This document shows positions 11,118 through 21,600 of a stretch of DNA of 64,000 nucleotides, one piece after another. The position numbers were made by a program, and so were the translations under genes. Origin of the DNA: Psococerastis gibbosa (Eukaryota; Arthropoda; Insecta; Psocodea; Psocidae); contig OZ020489.1 of NCBI GenBank assembly GCA_963971405.1, forward strand, positions 26,376,290 to 26,440,289. The letters are read 5' to 3'. How positions within the stretch are numbered: position 1 is the first letter of the stretch; each line of letters opens with the position of its first letter. Below the pieces are notes generated by a model. The model saw only the letters and a program-made list of their open reading frames with translations. It was not told where the DNA came from and made no database searches.

Positions 11118-11360
11118 GTTAAAGTTAACATTCACTACGTTCTTTCAAACCCACATATCTTTTCTTAGTGAAAAGTGTAAACTATAGCCAATTACCTGCC
11201 TCCCCCTCCCAAACTAGCCTTTTTTCCATTCTATCTTCTTTAACTCACAACTCCCGTCCCATTCATGCTACAATCGTGCGTGATACCTCTTTGGAAAGCC
11301 CTCGACGCGAGGATTCATACGACACCCATGACGATACCCACCATGATCAGTGCCCATGAG
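11061..11360 (+). repeat. Diverged left-edge partial unit
   Basis: This matches the last 300 bp of a unit (compare 18355-18658) but with heavy substitution. It keeps a GCGAG stem-loop, TTGGTCCGAG, a second hairpin, CTTAGT followed by AAAAGTG, ACTATAGCCAAT, the C-rich tract and GGAAAGC followed by CTCGACGCGAGGATTCAT. Its greater divergence than any internal unit fits the usual behaviour of array edges, which escape homogenisation. Confidence 0.85.
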
Positions 11361-11456
11361 CAGTGACCGCGAGGCCGAAGGCCGAGCTGCCGCCCGCGGC
11401 AGGCGCAAGTGTAGGAGCCATGTGGGGCCCGTAGGGCCCCTGTGGCGGAGACACTT
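11361..11456 (+). other. GC-rich three-hairpin cluster
   Basis: Three consecutive stem-loops are visible. GGCC/GGCC closes a GAA loop (11373-11383). CTGCCG/CGGCAG closes CCCG (11387-11402). A larger hairpin has outer stem AAGTGT(11407-11412)/ACACTT(11451-11456), then GCCA/TGGC, then GGGGCCC/GGGCCCC around a GTA loop (11424-11440). The same cluster opens every unit (18659, 25961, 34426, 39801, 47106). Its function is unknown; it could act as RNA, as single-stranded DNA, or be a small mobile GC element. Confidence 0.85.
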
Positions 11457-11617
11457 GTTTTATATAACTTAATATATATTATAACTTAATAGAACCCACC
11501 TACGACCACTCACTCATCAATAACTGCGAGGGCGCAGCCCGAGCTGCCGCTCGACAAATGGTCTTAAAAGATAGATAGGACTAAGTCGAGTGGGGGAAAA
11601 ATAGAATCATCCCAATC

Positions 11618-11633
11618 GGGCCAAAATTGGCCC
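11618..11633. repeat. 16-nt palindrome GGGCCAAAATTGGCCC
   Basis: The sequence is self-complementary except for its two central bases (AA), which would form the loop. It is followed by CAGTTATGACATTTTTCCC and is kept in all five units (for example about 18893, 26195, 34662 and 40036). Confidence 0.8.
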
Positions 11634-11840
11634 AGTTATGACATTTTTCCCCAACCCCTGCAAAATTGCCAAAAAAAGTGCACATTTTACATTGGTTTTC
11701 CTATGCTGCGGAAAACGCGATAACAAAAAATTGAGATCCGCTGCGGCCAAAATGGCTTCGTAGCGCTATTCGGCCAACCTTTCCCCAACTTTCCCCCCAG
11801 GTCTCATACCTATGTAAAATCTGACGGCTTCCAGATAATT

Positions 11841-11959
11841 AGCAAAGTGAAAAAGTGTAAAAACTCCAAAAAATGCCCGTTTTCGACGAAAAAACGCGTT
11901 TTTCGGGGACGATTTTCGCGGGAAAGAAATTGATTCGAAAAAATTAAAACCACTTTGCT
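11841..11959. repeat. Inverted-repeat segment around CGAAAAAACGCG
   Basis: AGCAAAGTG (11841-11849) and CACTTTGCT (11951-11959) are exact reverse complements about 100 bases apart. They enclose CCCGTTTTCG and a near-palindrome CGAAAAAACGCGTTTTTCG (11887-11905). The arms are retained in every unit although the loop varies, so a long cruciform or hairpin could form. Confidence 0.7.
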
Positions 11960-12199
11960 ACTTTCCACTATTCCTGCTCTTTACAACTGTGTAACCTGTT
12001 TTGCAGTCAGTCTACCACTTTCCCCACAGCTAGGTATGTAAGGGGGGTGTGCAAGAGGCCTACATGCGGGAAAAGGGTGTACCCTGCTGTGCATGCTTTG
12101 AGATAAAAAATTCCACAGCCTGCAATTTTTAACCGACATGAATAGTTAAGGGGTCGCTAAAGGCACTATAAATAGGGGTTGCACCCGAGTGTACAAGGG

Positions 12200-15100
12200 G
12201 TGGTTCCATCATCCCCTCTCCCCCTTTAAAATCGGGTCAAACACGAAATTTCACGCGAAATTCTCAAAAATTTTCCCGTTTTCGATAATTTCGAAAAATC
12301 TACCCTTATTTTAGGGGTGAAAATGTTTTGTACATTTGCAGTTTTGCATGTTGTTTACTAATGTAAACAAACCATCAACAAATCTTCCAATTTAGGCCTA
12401 CCATTTCGGTTGCAGTGTGCATATCTTCAAGTTTCACGTTAAAAATGGCCAATGTTTTGCTTCCTATTTCTATGATATGAATTTTATATGGATAAAATGT
12501 ATCACACATTATACTACTGTACCGGTTTAATGTACTTAAAGTACGATATCAACATATTTTCCCAATTTAGGAACCCAAATTTTCGAATATATGTGTATTA
12601 TAATGGCATGTTTCATGTCCACTTTCGGTGCTTTACATACTCCAAGGATCATGTTGCGTTTAGTGGACGTTTTTATCTTTTACTATCTTATCTTATACTA
12701 TATGGTATCTAAAAAGGTCAAATAACCCTATATACATTACGTATTCTTCCAGCTATTTCAATGCCGCCAAGTGATAGAAAAATGACTATTTTCCTTATTC
12801 TCGGCATATTAATTTTTTTGCACCCACAATTACCAGGACTTAACTACGGAAGCATTTGCATAATGTTTAATTAAATATCTGTAGCAATGCTATGGTAATT
12901 TAAGCCACCCACAATGCTTTCAATACCGTAAAATAAATTCATTTTCAATTTTGGTGTATGAAGACCATAAAAGAGTTAAAAAATTATATACTCTGTAATA
13001 TCCAAGTAGGACCAAAAATTATAGCTTCATTATAAGCGGCACAAATACAGCTATTTATCAAATACAAACACATGACTTCTTCCTCCCCCCTTCCCCCTGA
13101 AATTTCGGTCGAGACGCATAAAAACTCAAGGAATTCTCCCGTTTCTGCAGTTACAAATATTCCACTGTCTGCAGTTTTCAATACGCGAGGATGTTTAATG
13201 TGTCGTTGAATGCAGTATGAATGATGCTTTCAAGGGCGTATACAAGGGATGTTTTCATCATCCCCCCTCCCCCTGTAAAATCGGGCCAAACACGAAATTT
13301 CCCACTAAATTCCTGAAAATATTCCCGTTTTTGATAATTTCGAAAAATCTACCTCCTTTTTCGTGGTCAAAATGTATCGTAAATTTGCAGTTTCGCATGT
13401 TGTTTACTAATGTCAACAAACAATCAACAAATCATCCAATTTAGGCCTACCATTTCGGGTACATTGTGGATATCATCATGTTTTTAGGTTAAAAATGGCC
13501 TATGTTTTGCTTCCTATTTCTATAATATGCATTTTATATGAATAAAATGTATCAAACATTATACTACTGTACCGGTTTAATGTAATTATCGTACATTATC
13601 CACATATTTTCCCAATTTTAGAACCCAAATTTTCGAATACATGTGTATTTTGATGGCATGTTTCATGTCCACTTTCGGTGCTTTACATACTCCATGGTTA
13701 ATGTTGCGTTTAGTAGACTTTTTATCTTTTATTATCTTATCTTAGACAATAGGCTATCCGAAAAAGGTTAATAATCCCATATACAATACTTATTCTTCGA
13801 GCTATTTCAATGCCGCCAAGTGATAGATAAATGACTATTTTCTGTATTCTCGGCATATTAATTTTTTTGCACCCGCAATTACCAGGATTTACCTACGGAA
13901 GCACTAGCTTAATGTTTACTATAGTATCTTTAGCAATGCTAAGGTAATTTCAGCCACCCACATTGCTTTCAAGTAAATTTCAAGTAAATTTGCAGTTTCA
14001 CATACTGTTTACATATGTCAACAAAAAATCAACAAATGTTCCAATTTACGCCTACCATTTTGGCTACAGTGTGGATATCTTCAAGTTTCACGTTGAAAAT
14101 GGCATATATTTGGCTTCCTATATCTATAATATGTAATTAATATGGATAAAACCTATCATTCATTATACTACTGTATCAGATTCATGTAATTAACGTACAA
14201 TATCAACATATTTTCGCAATGTAAAATCCCAAAATTGCGAATATTTGTGTCTTTTTAGGGCATGTTTCATGTCCACTTTCGGTGGTTTACATTCTCTATG
14301 GTTTATGTTGAGTTTAGTAGACTTTTTATCTTTTATTATCTTATATAATAGGCTATCCGAAAAAGGTAAATAATCCCATATACAATACGTATTCTTCCAG
14401 CTATTTCAATGCCGCCAAGTGATAGACAAATGGCTATTTTCCGGTTTTTCGGCATATTAATTTTTTTGCACCCTTCTTTCCCTAGAATTACCAACGGAAA
14501 CAGTTTTTATGTTAACTATAGTATCTATAGCAATGTCAAGCTAATTTAGGCCACCTATTATGCTTTCAAAACCGAAAATATAATATAATTAATGTTCTAT
14601 TTCGGTGTATATAGACCAAGAAAGAGTTAAAAAATTACACAGTCTGTAATATCCAACTTAGGCCAACGGTTATTTTAAGCGGCTTAATTACAAGTTTTAA
14701 ACGATTACAAACATATAACTACTTTCGACCCCCTTCCCCCTGAAAATTCGGTCAAAACACAAAATTTCATGAAAAGGTCGGGGGAATCTCCCGTTCGATT
14801 TTGGTATTTATTTTCACCGTGGCTTATGTTGTATTTTATAGATGTTTTTTTCACACATGATGTTTTACCATATACTGGAGTAAATCAAAAAAAGTTTAAA
14901 AACCCCAACATACAATACGTATTCTTCAAGCTATTTCAATGCAGCTATGTGGTAGATAAATAAATATTTTCCGGTTTCTCGGCATATTAATTTTTTTTCA
15001 CCACTAAGTCCCAGGAATAGTAACAAATACTATTGCTTTATGTATACTATAGTATCTGTAGCAATGTTATGCTAATTAAAGCCACCTATACTGCTTTCAA

Positions 15101-18100
15101 GACCGTAAAATTAATTAATATTCAATTTCGGTGCATATTGACGAAAAAATATATAAAAAGCATTCAACTTAAGTTAAAACTTCATTATAAGCGGCATAAA
15201 CATAGGTTGGACACGAGTATAAAGACGTAACTTTCAACAACCCCCTTCCCTTTCAAATTCGGTAAAAAAAAAAAAAAAAAAATCAAGAACATTTCGGGGA
15301 AATCTCCAGTTCAATTTTGGTATTTCTTGACTCCGTGGGTTATGTTGTCAATTGTTGATGTCGTTGGCATACAATATTTTAATTAATACAATAGGCAATC
15401 CAAGAAGGACAAATAACCCCACATACAATACGTTGTCTTCCAGCTATATCAATGCCGCCGTATGATAGAATAATAACTATTTTCCGAATCTCGGCATATT
15501 AACTTTTTTTGCACCCTTAAATACCTGAAATTGCTAACAAATACGGTTACTAAATGTTATGCGAAGTATCTATAGCAATGATGAGTCGTTTCAAGTCACC
15601 CATCTTACTTTCAGACCCGTAAAAATAATTCATATTCAATTTCGGTGTATTAACCCTAATAAATAGACAAAAAATTATACGGCCTGCAATAAACAGGTTA
15701 AGCCAACAATTATTCGCTCATTATAAGCAGCAAATATAAAGGTTTGAAACAAATATAAACACATAACATCCATCAACCCCCTTCCTCCAGAAAATTCGAC
15801 CAAAACGCAAAATTTCAAGAAAAAGTCAGGGAAATATCTCATTTCATTTAATTTTTTATTTACTCCGTGGTTTATGTTGTGTTATGTCGATGGTTATATC
15901 ACACATTACTTTATAAGGTCAAATAGGCCCATATACAATATGCATTCTTCGGGCTATTTCAATGCCGCTACTTAATAGAAAAATGACTATTTTCCGGTTT
16001 TTCGGCAGATTAATTTTTTTGCAGCCATAACAAAAACTATATTGGTTAATGTTTGGCAAAATATCTGTAGCAACGATGATGAGTCATTTTAAGTAATTCT
16101 GCTTACTTTGAAAACCCTAAAAATAATTAATATTCAATTTAGGTGTATTAACACGAATAAACAGACAAAAAATATATACAGCCACCCACATTGCGTTTAG
16201 TAGACGTTTTTATCTTTTATTATCATAGCTTATACTATAAGCTAACCAAAAAGTCAAATAACCCCAAATACACTACGTATTCTTCGAGCTATTTCAATTT
16301 CAATAGATAAATGACTATTTTCTGTATTCTCGAACATCAATTTTTTTTTTGCACCCTTTTTTCCCTAGAATAACCAACGGAAACTGTTGCTTAATGTTAA
16401 CTATAGTATCTATAGCAGTGCCAAACTAATTTAGGCCACCTATTTTGCTTTTCAACCGTAAAAAGTATAAATGTTCAATTTCGGTGTATATAGACGAAAA
16501 AAGAGTTAAAAAATAATTCAGCCTGTAATATCCAACTTAGGGCAACACGGTTACTGCCTCATTATAAGCGGCTTAAATACAGGTTTTAAACAAATGCAGA
16601 CATATAACTACTTTCAACCCCCTTCCCCCTGAAAATTCGGTCAAAACCCAAAATTTCATGAAAAGGTCGGGGAAATCTCCCGTTTGATATTGGTATTTAT
16701 TTACTCCGTGGCTTATGTTGCATTTTGTAGCTGCATGTTTTTATCACGAATTACTTTAACATGTACTGTATTAAATCAAAATATTTTAAAACCCCCACAC
16801 GCAATACGTATGCTTCAAGCTGTTTCAATGCAGCTATGTGATAGATAAATGAATATTTTCCGCTTTCTCGGCAAAATAATTTTTTTTCACCACTAAGTCC
16901 CAGGAGTAACTAACACATACTATTGCTTAATGTATATTATAGTATTTTCAGCAAAGATAGGCTAATAAAAACCAAGAATACTCCTTTTAAGACCGTAAAA
17001 TTAATTAATATTCAATTTCGGTGCATATTGACGAAAAAATTGATATTCAATTCGACAGCCTGCAATTTTCAACCGAAAATAATTTTTTATGTCTCATTAG
17101 AAGCAGTATTAATTATGGCTTCAAACGAGTATAAACACATATTTTCAAATTCATACCTTCACCCCTAAAACGGGAGTGGAACACAAAGTGACGCATTTCC
17201 GGCAATCCCATTTGAATTGCGTGGGCGGGTTTAAAGCAATTTTTTGATGTAGAAGACCTATCTTAATAATTTAAATTATACCCATGTCTTCGTCCATTCT
17301 TCCTCTTTCATGGCATGATATGCCTTTTGATAATCAAGCAAGTGTTTTTGGCTTTGAGGGTGTAAAACGCCAGGGGGTGCGCACGATTTTCCTCAAGAAA
17401 GGCCTCTTTCGGCCGCGTTATTGTCTACCTATATATAAAAAATTAAAATTACTTAAAGGCTTATACGGGCTTTTTCACGTTTCTTTCCCTTTCCAGCCAT
17501 ATATCATTTAAGTTAATTAGTTAATTAAATTTAAGTTAATTTAGGCGTTGTCACGTTAAACTATCGTCCGTAAACCGCCTTTACAACCGACTTTTAGAGA
17601 CAACCAATTTTTTTTCATCCTTAAATACTGAGAATTGCTATCAAAAACTGTATAAAGTAGCACACCCCCTAACCCCTTAAAATTTGGTCCAAACACAAAA
17701 GTTAAAGGAAAAGTCGGGGAAATATCCCATTTCATTTAAATTTTTATTTACCCGTGGTTTATGTTGTGTTATGTAGATTTATATGACATAATATTTTATT
17801 TCATACCGTAGGGTATCTAAAAAATCAAATCGGCCCATTTTACAATATCTATTCTTAGTGCTGTTTCAATGCAGCAAATGAGATATTTTCCATATTTTTT
17901 ACATACGGAATTATAATTTTTTCAACCATGTCATCCCAGGATACTGCTTTTGAAAGCTTGGCATACTATCATTGGCATTGCTAAGAATTCTATAGCAACC
18001 TGTATTGGTGTCATGACTGTAAAATTAATTAATATCCAATTAGGTTTAATAAGACCGAAAAACAGATGAAAAACAATTCCACAGCCTAAAATTTGTAATG

Positions 18101-18180
18101 GACATGAATGGCTTACATGTCCATAAAAGCAATTGAAATGAGGGTTTGAAACGAGTATTTAAAATGTTTTCCAACATCCA
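12200..18180 (+). repeat. Ladder of ~0.5-kb sub-monomers within the unit
   Basis: Two landmarks alternate along the unit. One is a C-rich run followed by a CCCCTGAAAATTCGGTCAAA-type string (about 12215, 13088, 13258, 14730, 15240, 15778, 16617 and 17664). The other is TATTTCAATGC(C/A)GC with GATAGA, then CGGCATATTAATTTTTT (about 12757, 13801, 14402, 14932, 15444, 15946, 16825 and 17860). Spacing is mostly 500-600 bp, sometimes about 1040 bp. Copies within a unit are much more diverged than whole units are from one another, which defines a two-level hierarchy. Confidence 0.85.
17170..17560 (+). other. Non-monomeric island with conserved 75-codon frame
   Basis: This stretch does not resemble the sub-monomers. 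It holds an ATG-initiated 75-codon frame (17284-17511) kept open in all five units (24585, 33049, 38427 and 45730). No domain is recognised. Unit 4 differs by about seven amino-acid replacements (for example Leu to Pro, Lys to Glu, Pro to Ser) with few silent changes, which argues against selection on a protein. It is more likely a unique insertion carried along with the unit than a gene. Confidence 0.6.
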
Positions 18181-18347
18181 CCCTCTTCCCTCTCACAAAC
18201 TCGCCTTTTTTCCATTCCTCTTCCTTCTTTAATTCTTAACTATCGTTCCATTCATGTTAGCATGATGTGTGATGCCTCATTGGACAGCTCTCTACTCGAC
18301 GATTGATTTGACATCCATGACACCCCACAATACATAATTTACAGAAG

Positions 18348-18413
18348 CAGTGACGGCGAGGCCCGAAGGGCCGAGCTGCGTTTGGTCCGAGTGTCCTACG
18401 GTTCTCCTCCGTA
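18348..18413 (+). other. Second hairpin element of the unit
   Basis: CAGTGACGGCGAG leads into GGCCC(18360-18364)/GGGCC(18368-18372) with a GAA loop, then GAGCTGCG, TTGGTCCGAG and the stem TACGG(18397-18401)/CCGTA(18409-18413). Equivalent copies lie at 25649-25714, 34111-34176, 39487-39552 and 46794-46859. The beginning resembles the three-hairpin cluster about 310 bp further on, so the two are probably related by an old duplication. Confidence 0.8.
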
Positions 18414-18658
18414 TTTAAGTAAACTTTCACTGCGTTCCATCTTCACCCCCATGTAATTTCTTAGTAAAAAGTGGCAACTATAGCCAATAACCGTCCCCCC
18501 CCCCCCAAACACGCCTTTTTCAATTCTTCTTCCTTCTTTAACTCATAACTCGCGTACCATTCATGATACAATCGTGTGTGATAGCTCATTGGAAAGCTCT
18601 CGACGCGAGGATTCATTTGACACCCATGAGGATACCCACCATGATCAGTGCTCATGAG

Positions 18659-21600
18659 CAGTGACCGCGAGGCCGAAGGCCGAGCTGCCGCCCGCGGCAG
18701 GCGCAAGTGTAGGAGCCATGTGGGGCCCGTAGGGCCCCTGTGGCGGAGACACTTGTAACTTAATAGAACCCACCTACGACCACTCACTCATCAATAACTG
18801 CGAGGGCGCAGCCCGAGCTGCCGCTCGACAAATGGTCTTAAAAGATAGATAGGACTAAGTCGAGTGGGGGAAAAATAGAATCATCCCAATCGGGCCAAAA
18901 TTGGCCCAGTTATGACATTTTTCCCAAACCCCTGCAAAATTGCCAAAAAAGTGCCAATTTTACATTGGTTTTCCTATGCTGCGGAAAACGCAATAACAAA
19001 AAATTGAGATCCGCTGCGGCCAAAATGGCGACGTAGCGCTATTCCCTTAACCTTTCCCCAACTTTCCTCCCAGGTCTCATACCTATGTAAAATCTGACGG
19101 CTTCCAGATAATTAGCAAAGTGAAAAAGGGCAAAAATGCGAAAAAATGCCCGTTTTCGACGAAAAAACGCGTTTTTTGGGGACGATTTTCGCGGGAAAAA
19201 AATTGATTCAAAAAATTTAAAACCACTTTGCTACTTTCCACTATCCTTGCTCTTTACAACTGTGTAACCTGTTTTGCAGTCAGTCTACCACTTTCCCCAC
19301 AGCTAGGTATGTAAGGGGGGTGTGCAAGAGGCCTACATGCGGGAAAAGGGTGTACCCTGCTGTGCATGCGTAGAGATAAAAAATTCCACAGCCTGCAATT
19401 TTTAACTGACATGAATAGTTAAGGGGTCGCTAAAGGCACTATAAATAGGGGTTGCACCCGAGTGTACAAGGGGTGGTTCCATCATCCCCTCTCCCCCTTT
19501 AAAATCGGGTCAAACACGAAATTTCACGCGAAATTCTCAAAAATTTTCCCGTTTTCGATAATTTCGAAAAATCTACCCTTATTTTAGGGGTGAAAATGTT
19601 TTTTAAATTTGCAGTTTCGCATGTTGTTTACTAATGTAACAAGTTATCAACAAATCATCCAATTTAGGTCTACCAGTTCGGGTTCAGTGTGCATATCTTC
19701 AATTTTCACAATAAAAATGGCCAATGTTATGCTTCCTATTTCTATGATATGAATTTTATATGGATAAAATGTATCACACATTATACTACTGTACCGGTTT
19801 AATGTACTTAAAGTACGATATCAACATATTTTCCCAATTTAGGAACCCAAAGTTTCGAATATATGTGTATTATAATGGCATGTTTCATGTCCACTTTCGG
19901 TGCTTTACATACTCCATGGATCATGTTGCGTTTAGTGGACGTTTTTATCTTTTACTATCTTATCTTATACTATATGGTATCTAAAAAGGTCAAATAACCC
20001 TATATACATTACGTATTCTTCCAGCTATTTCAATGCCGCCAAGTGATAGAAAAATGACTATTTTCCTTATTCTCGGCATATTAATTTTTTTGCACCCACA
20101 ATTACCAGGACTTAACTACGGAAGCATTTGTATAATGTTTAATTAAGTATCTGTAGCAATGCTATGGTAATTTAAGCCACCCACAATGCTTTCAATACCG
20201 TAAAATAAATTCATTTTCAATTTTGGTGTATGAAGACCATAAAAGAGTTAAAAAATTATATACTCTGTAATATCCAAGTAGGACCAACAATTATAGCTCC
20301 ATTATAAGCGGCACAAATACAGCTATTTAGCAAATACAAACGCATGACTTCTTCCTCCCCCCTTCCCCCTGAAATTTCGGTCGAGACGCATAAAAACTCA
20401 AGGAATTCTCCCGTTTCTGCAGTTACAAATATTCCACTGTCTGCAGTTTTCAATACGCGAGGATGTTTAATGTGTCGTTGAATGCAGTATGAATGATGCT
20501 TTCAAGGGCGTATACAAGGGATGTTTTCATCATCCCCCTCCCCCTGTAAAATCGGGTCAAACACGAAATTTCCCACTAAATTCCTGAAAATATTCCCGTT
20601 TTTGATAATTTCGAAAAATCTACCTCCTTTTTCGTGGTCAAAATGTATCGTAAATTTGCAGTTTCGCATGTTGTTTACTAATGTCAACAAACAATCAACA
20701 AATCATCCAATTTAGGCCTACCATTTCGGGTACATAGTGGATATCATCATGTTTTTATGTTGAAAATGGCTTGCTTCCTATTTCTATAATATTCTTTTAT
20801 ATTGTAAAAATGTATCACACATTATACTACTGTACCGGTTAAATGTAATTATCGTACATTATCAACATATTTTCCCAATTTCAGAACCCAAATTTTCGAA
20901 TATATGTGTATTTTGATGGCATATTTCATGTCCACTTTCGGTGCTTTACATACTCCATGGTTAATGTTGCGTTTAGTAGACTTTTTATCTTTTATTATCT
21001 TATCTTAGACAATAGGCTATCCGAAAAAGGTTATTAATTCCATATACAATACTTATTCTTCGAGCTATTTCAATGCCGCCAAGTGATAGATAAATGACTA
21101 TTTTCAGTATTCTCGGCATATTAATTTTTTTGCACCCGCAATTACCAGGATTTACCTACGGAAGCACTAGCTTAATGTTTACTATAGTATCTTTAGCAAT
21201 GCTAAGGTAATTTCAGCCACCCACATTGCTTTCAAGTAAATTTCAAGTAAATTTGCAGTTACACATACTGTTTACATATGTAAACAAAAAATGTTCCAAT
21301 TTACGCCTACCATTTTGGGTACAGTGTGGATATCTTCAAGTTTCACGTTGAAAATGGCATATATTTGGCTTCCTATATCTATAATATGTAATTAATATGG
21401 ATAAAACCTATCATTCATTATACTACTGTATCAGATTCATGTAATTAACGTACAATATCAACATATTTTCGCAATGTAAAATCCCAAAATTGCGAATATT
21501 TGTGTCTTTTTAGGGCATGTTTCATGTCCACTTTCGGTGGTTTACATTCTCTATGGTTTATGTTGAGTTTAGTAGACTTTTTATCTTTTATTATCTTATA

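Larger units (their letters stand above)
11361..18658 (+). repeat. Array unit 1 (7298 bp)
   Basis: This is a complete unit. Order: hairpin cluster (11361-11456); GGGCCAAAATTGGCCC palindrome (11618-11633); inverted-repeat segment (11841-11959); sub-monomer ladder (about 12200-18180); non-monomeric island (17170-17560); hairpin pair (18348-18413) and C tract (about 18496). It lacks the 46-bp duplication found in units 2, 3 and 5, and it differs from unit 2 at many scattered sites. Confidence 0.95.

Noticed and set aside
11361-18658. Array unit as a tandem Helitron
   Set aside because: Helitrons can form tandem arrays and the unit has GC-rich hairpins, but no CTRR end or TC start at the unit borders and no Rep/helicase remnant was found.
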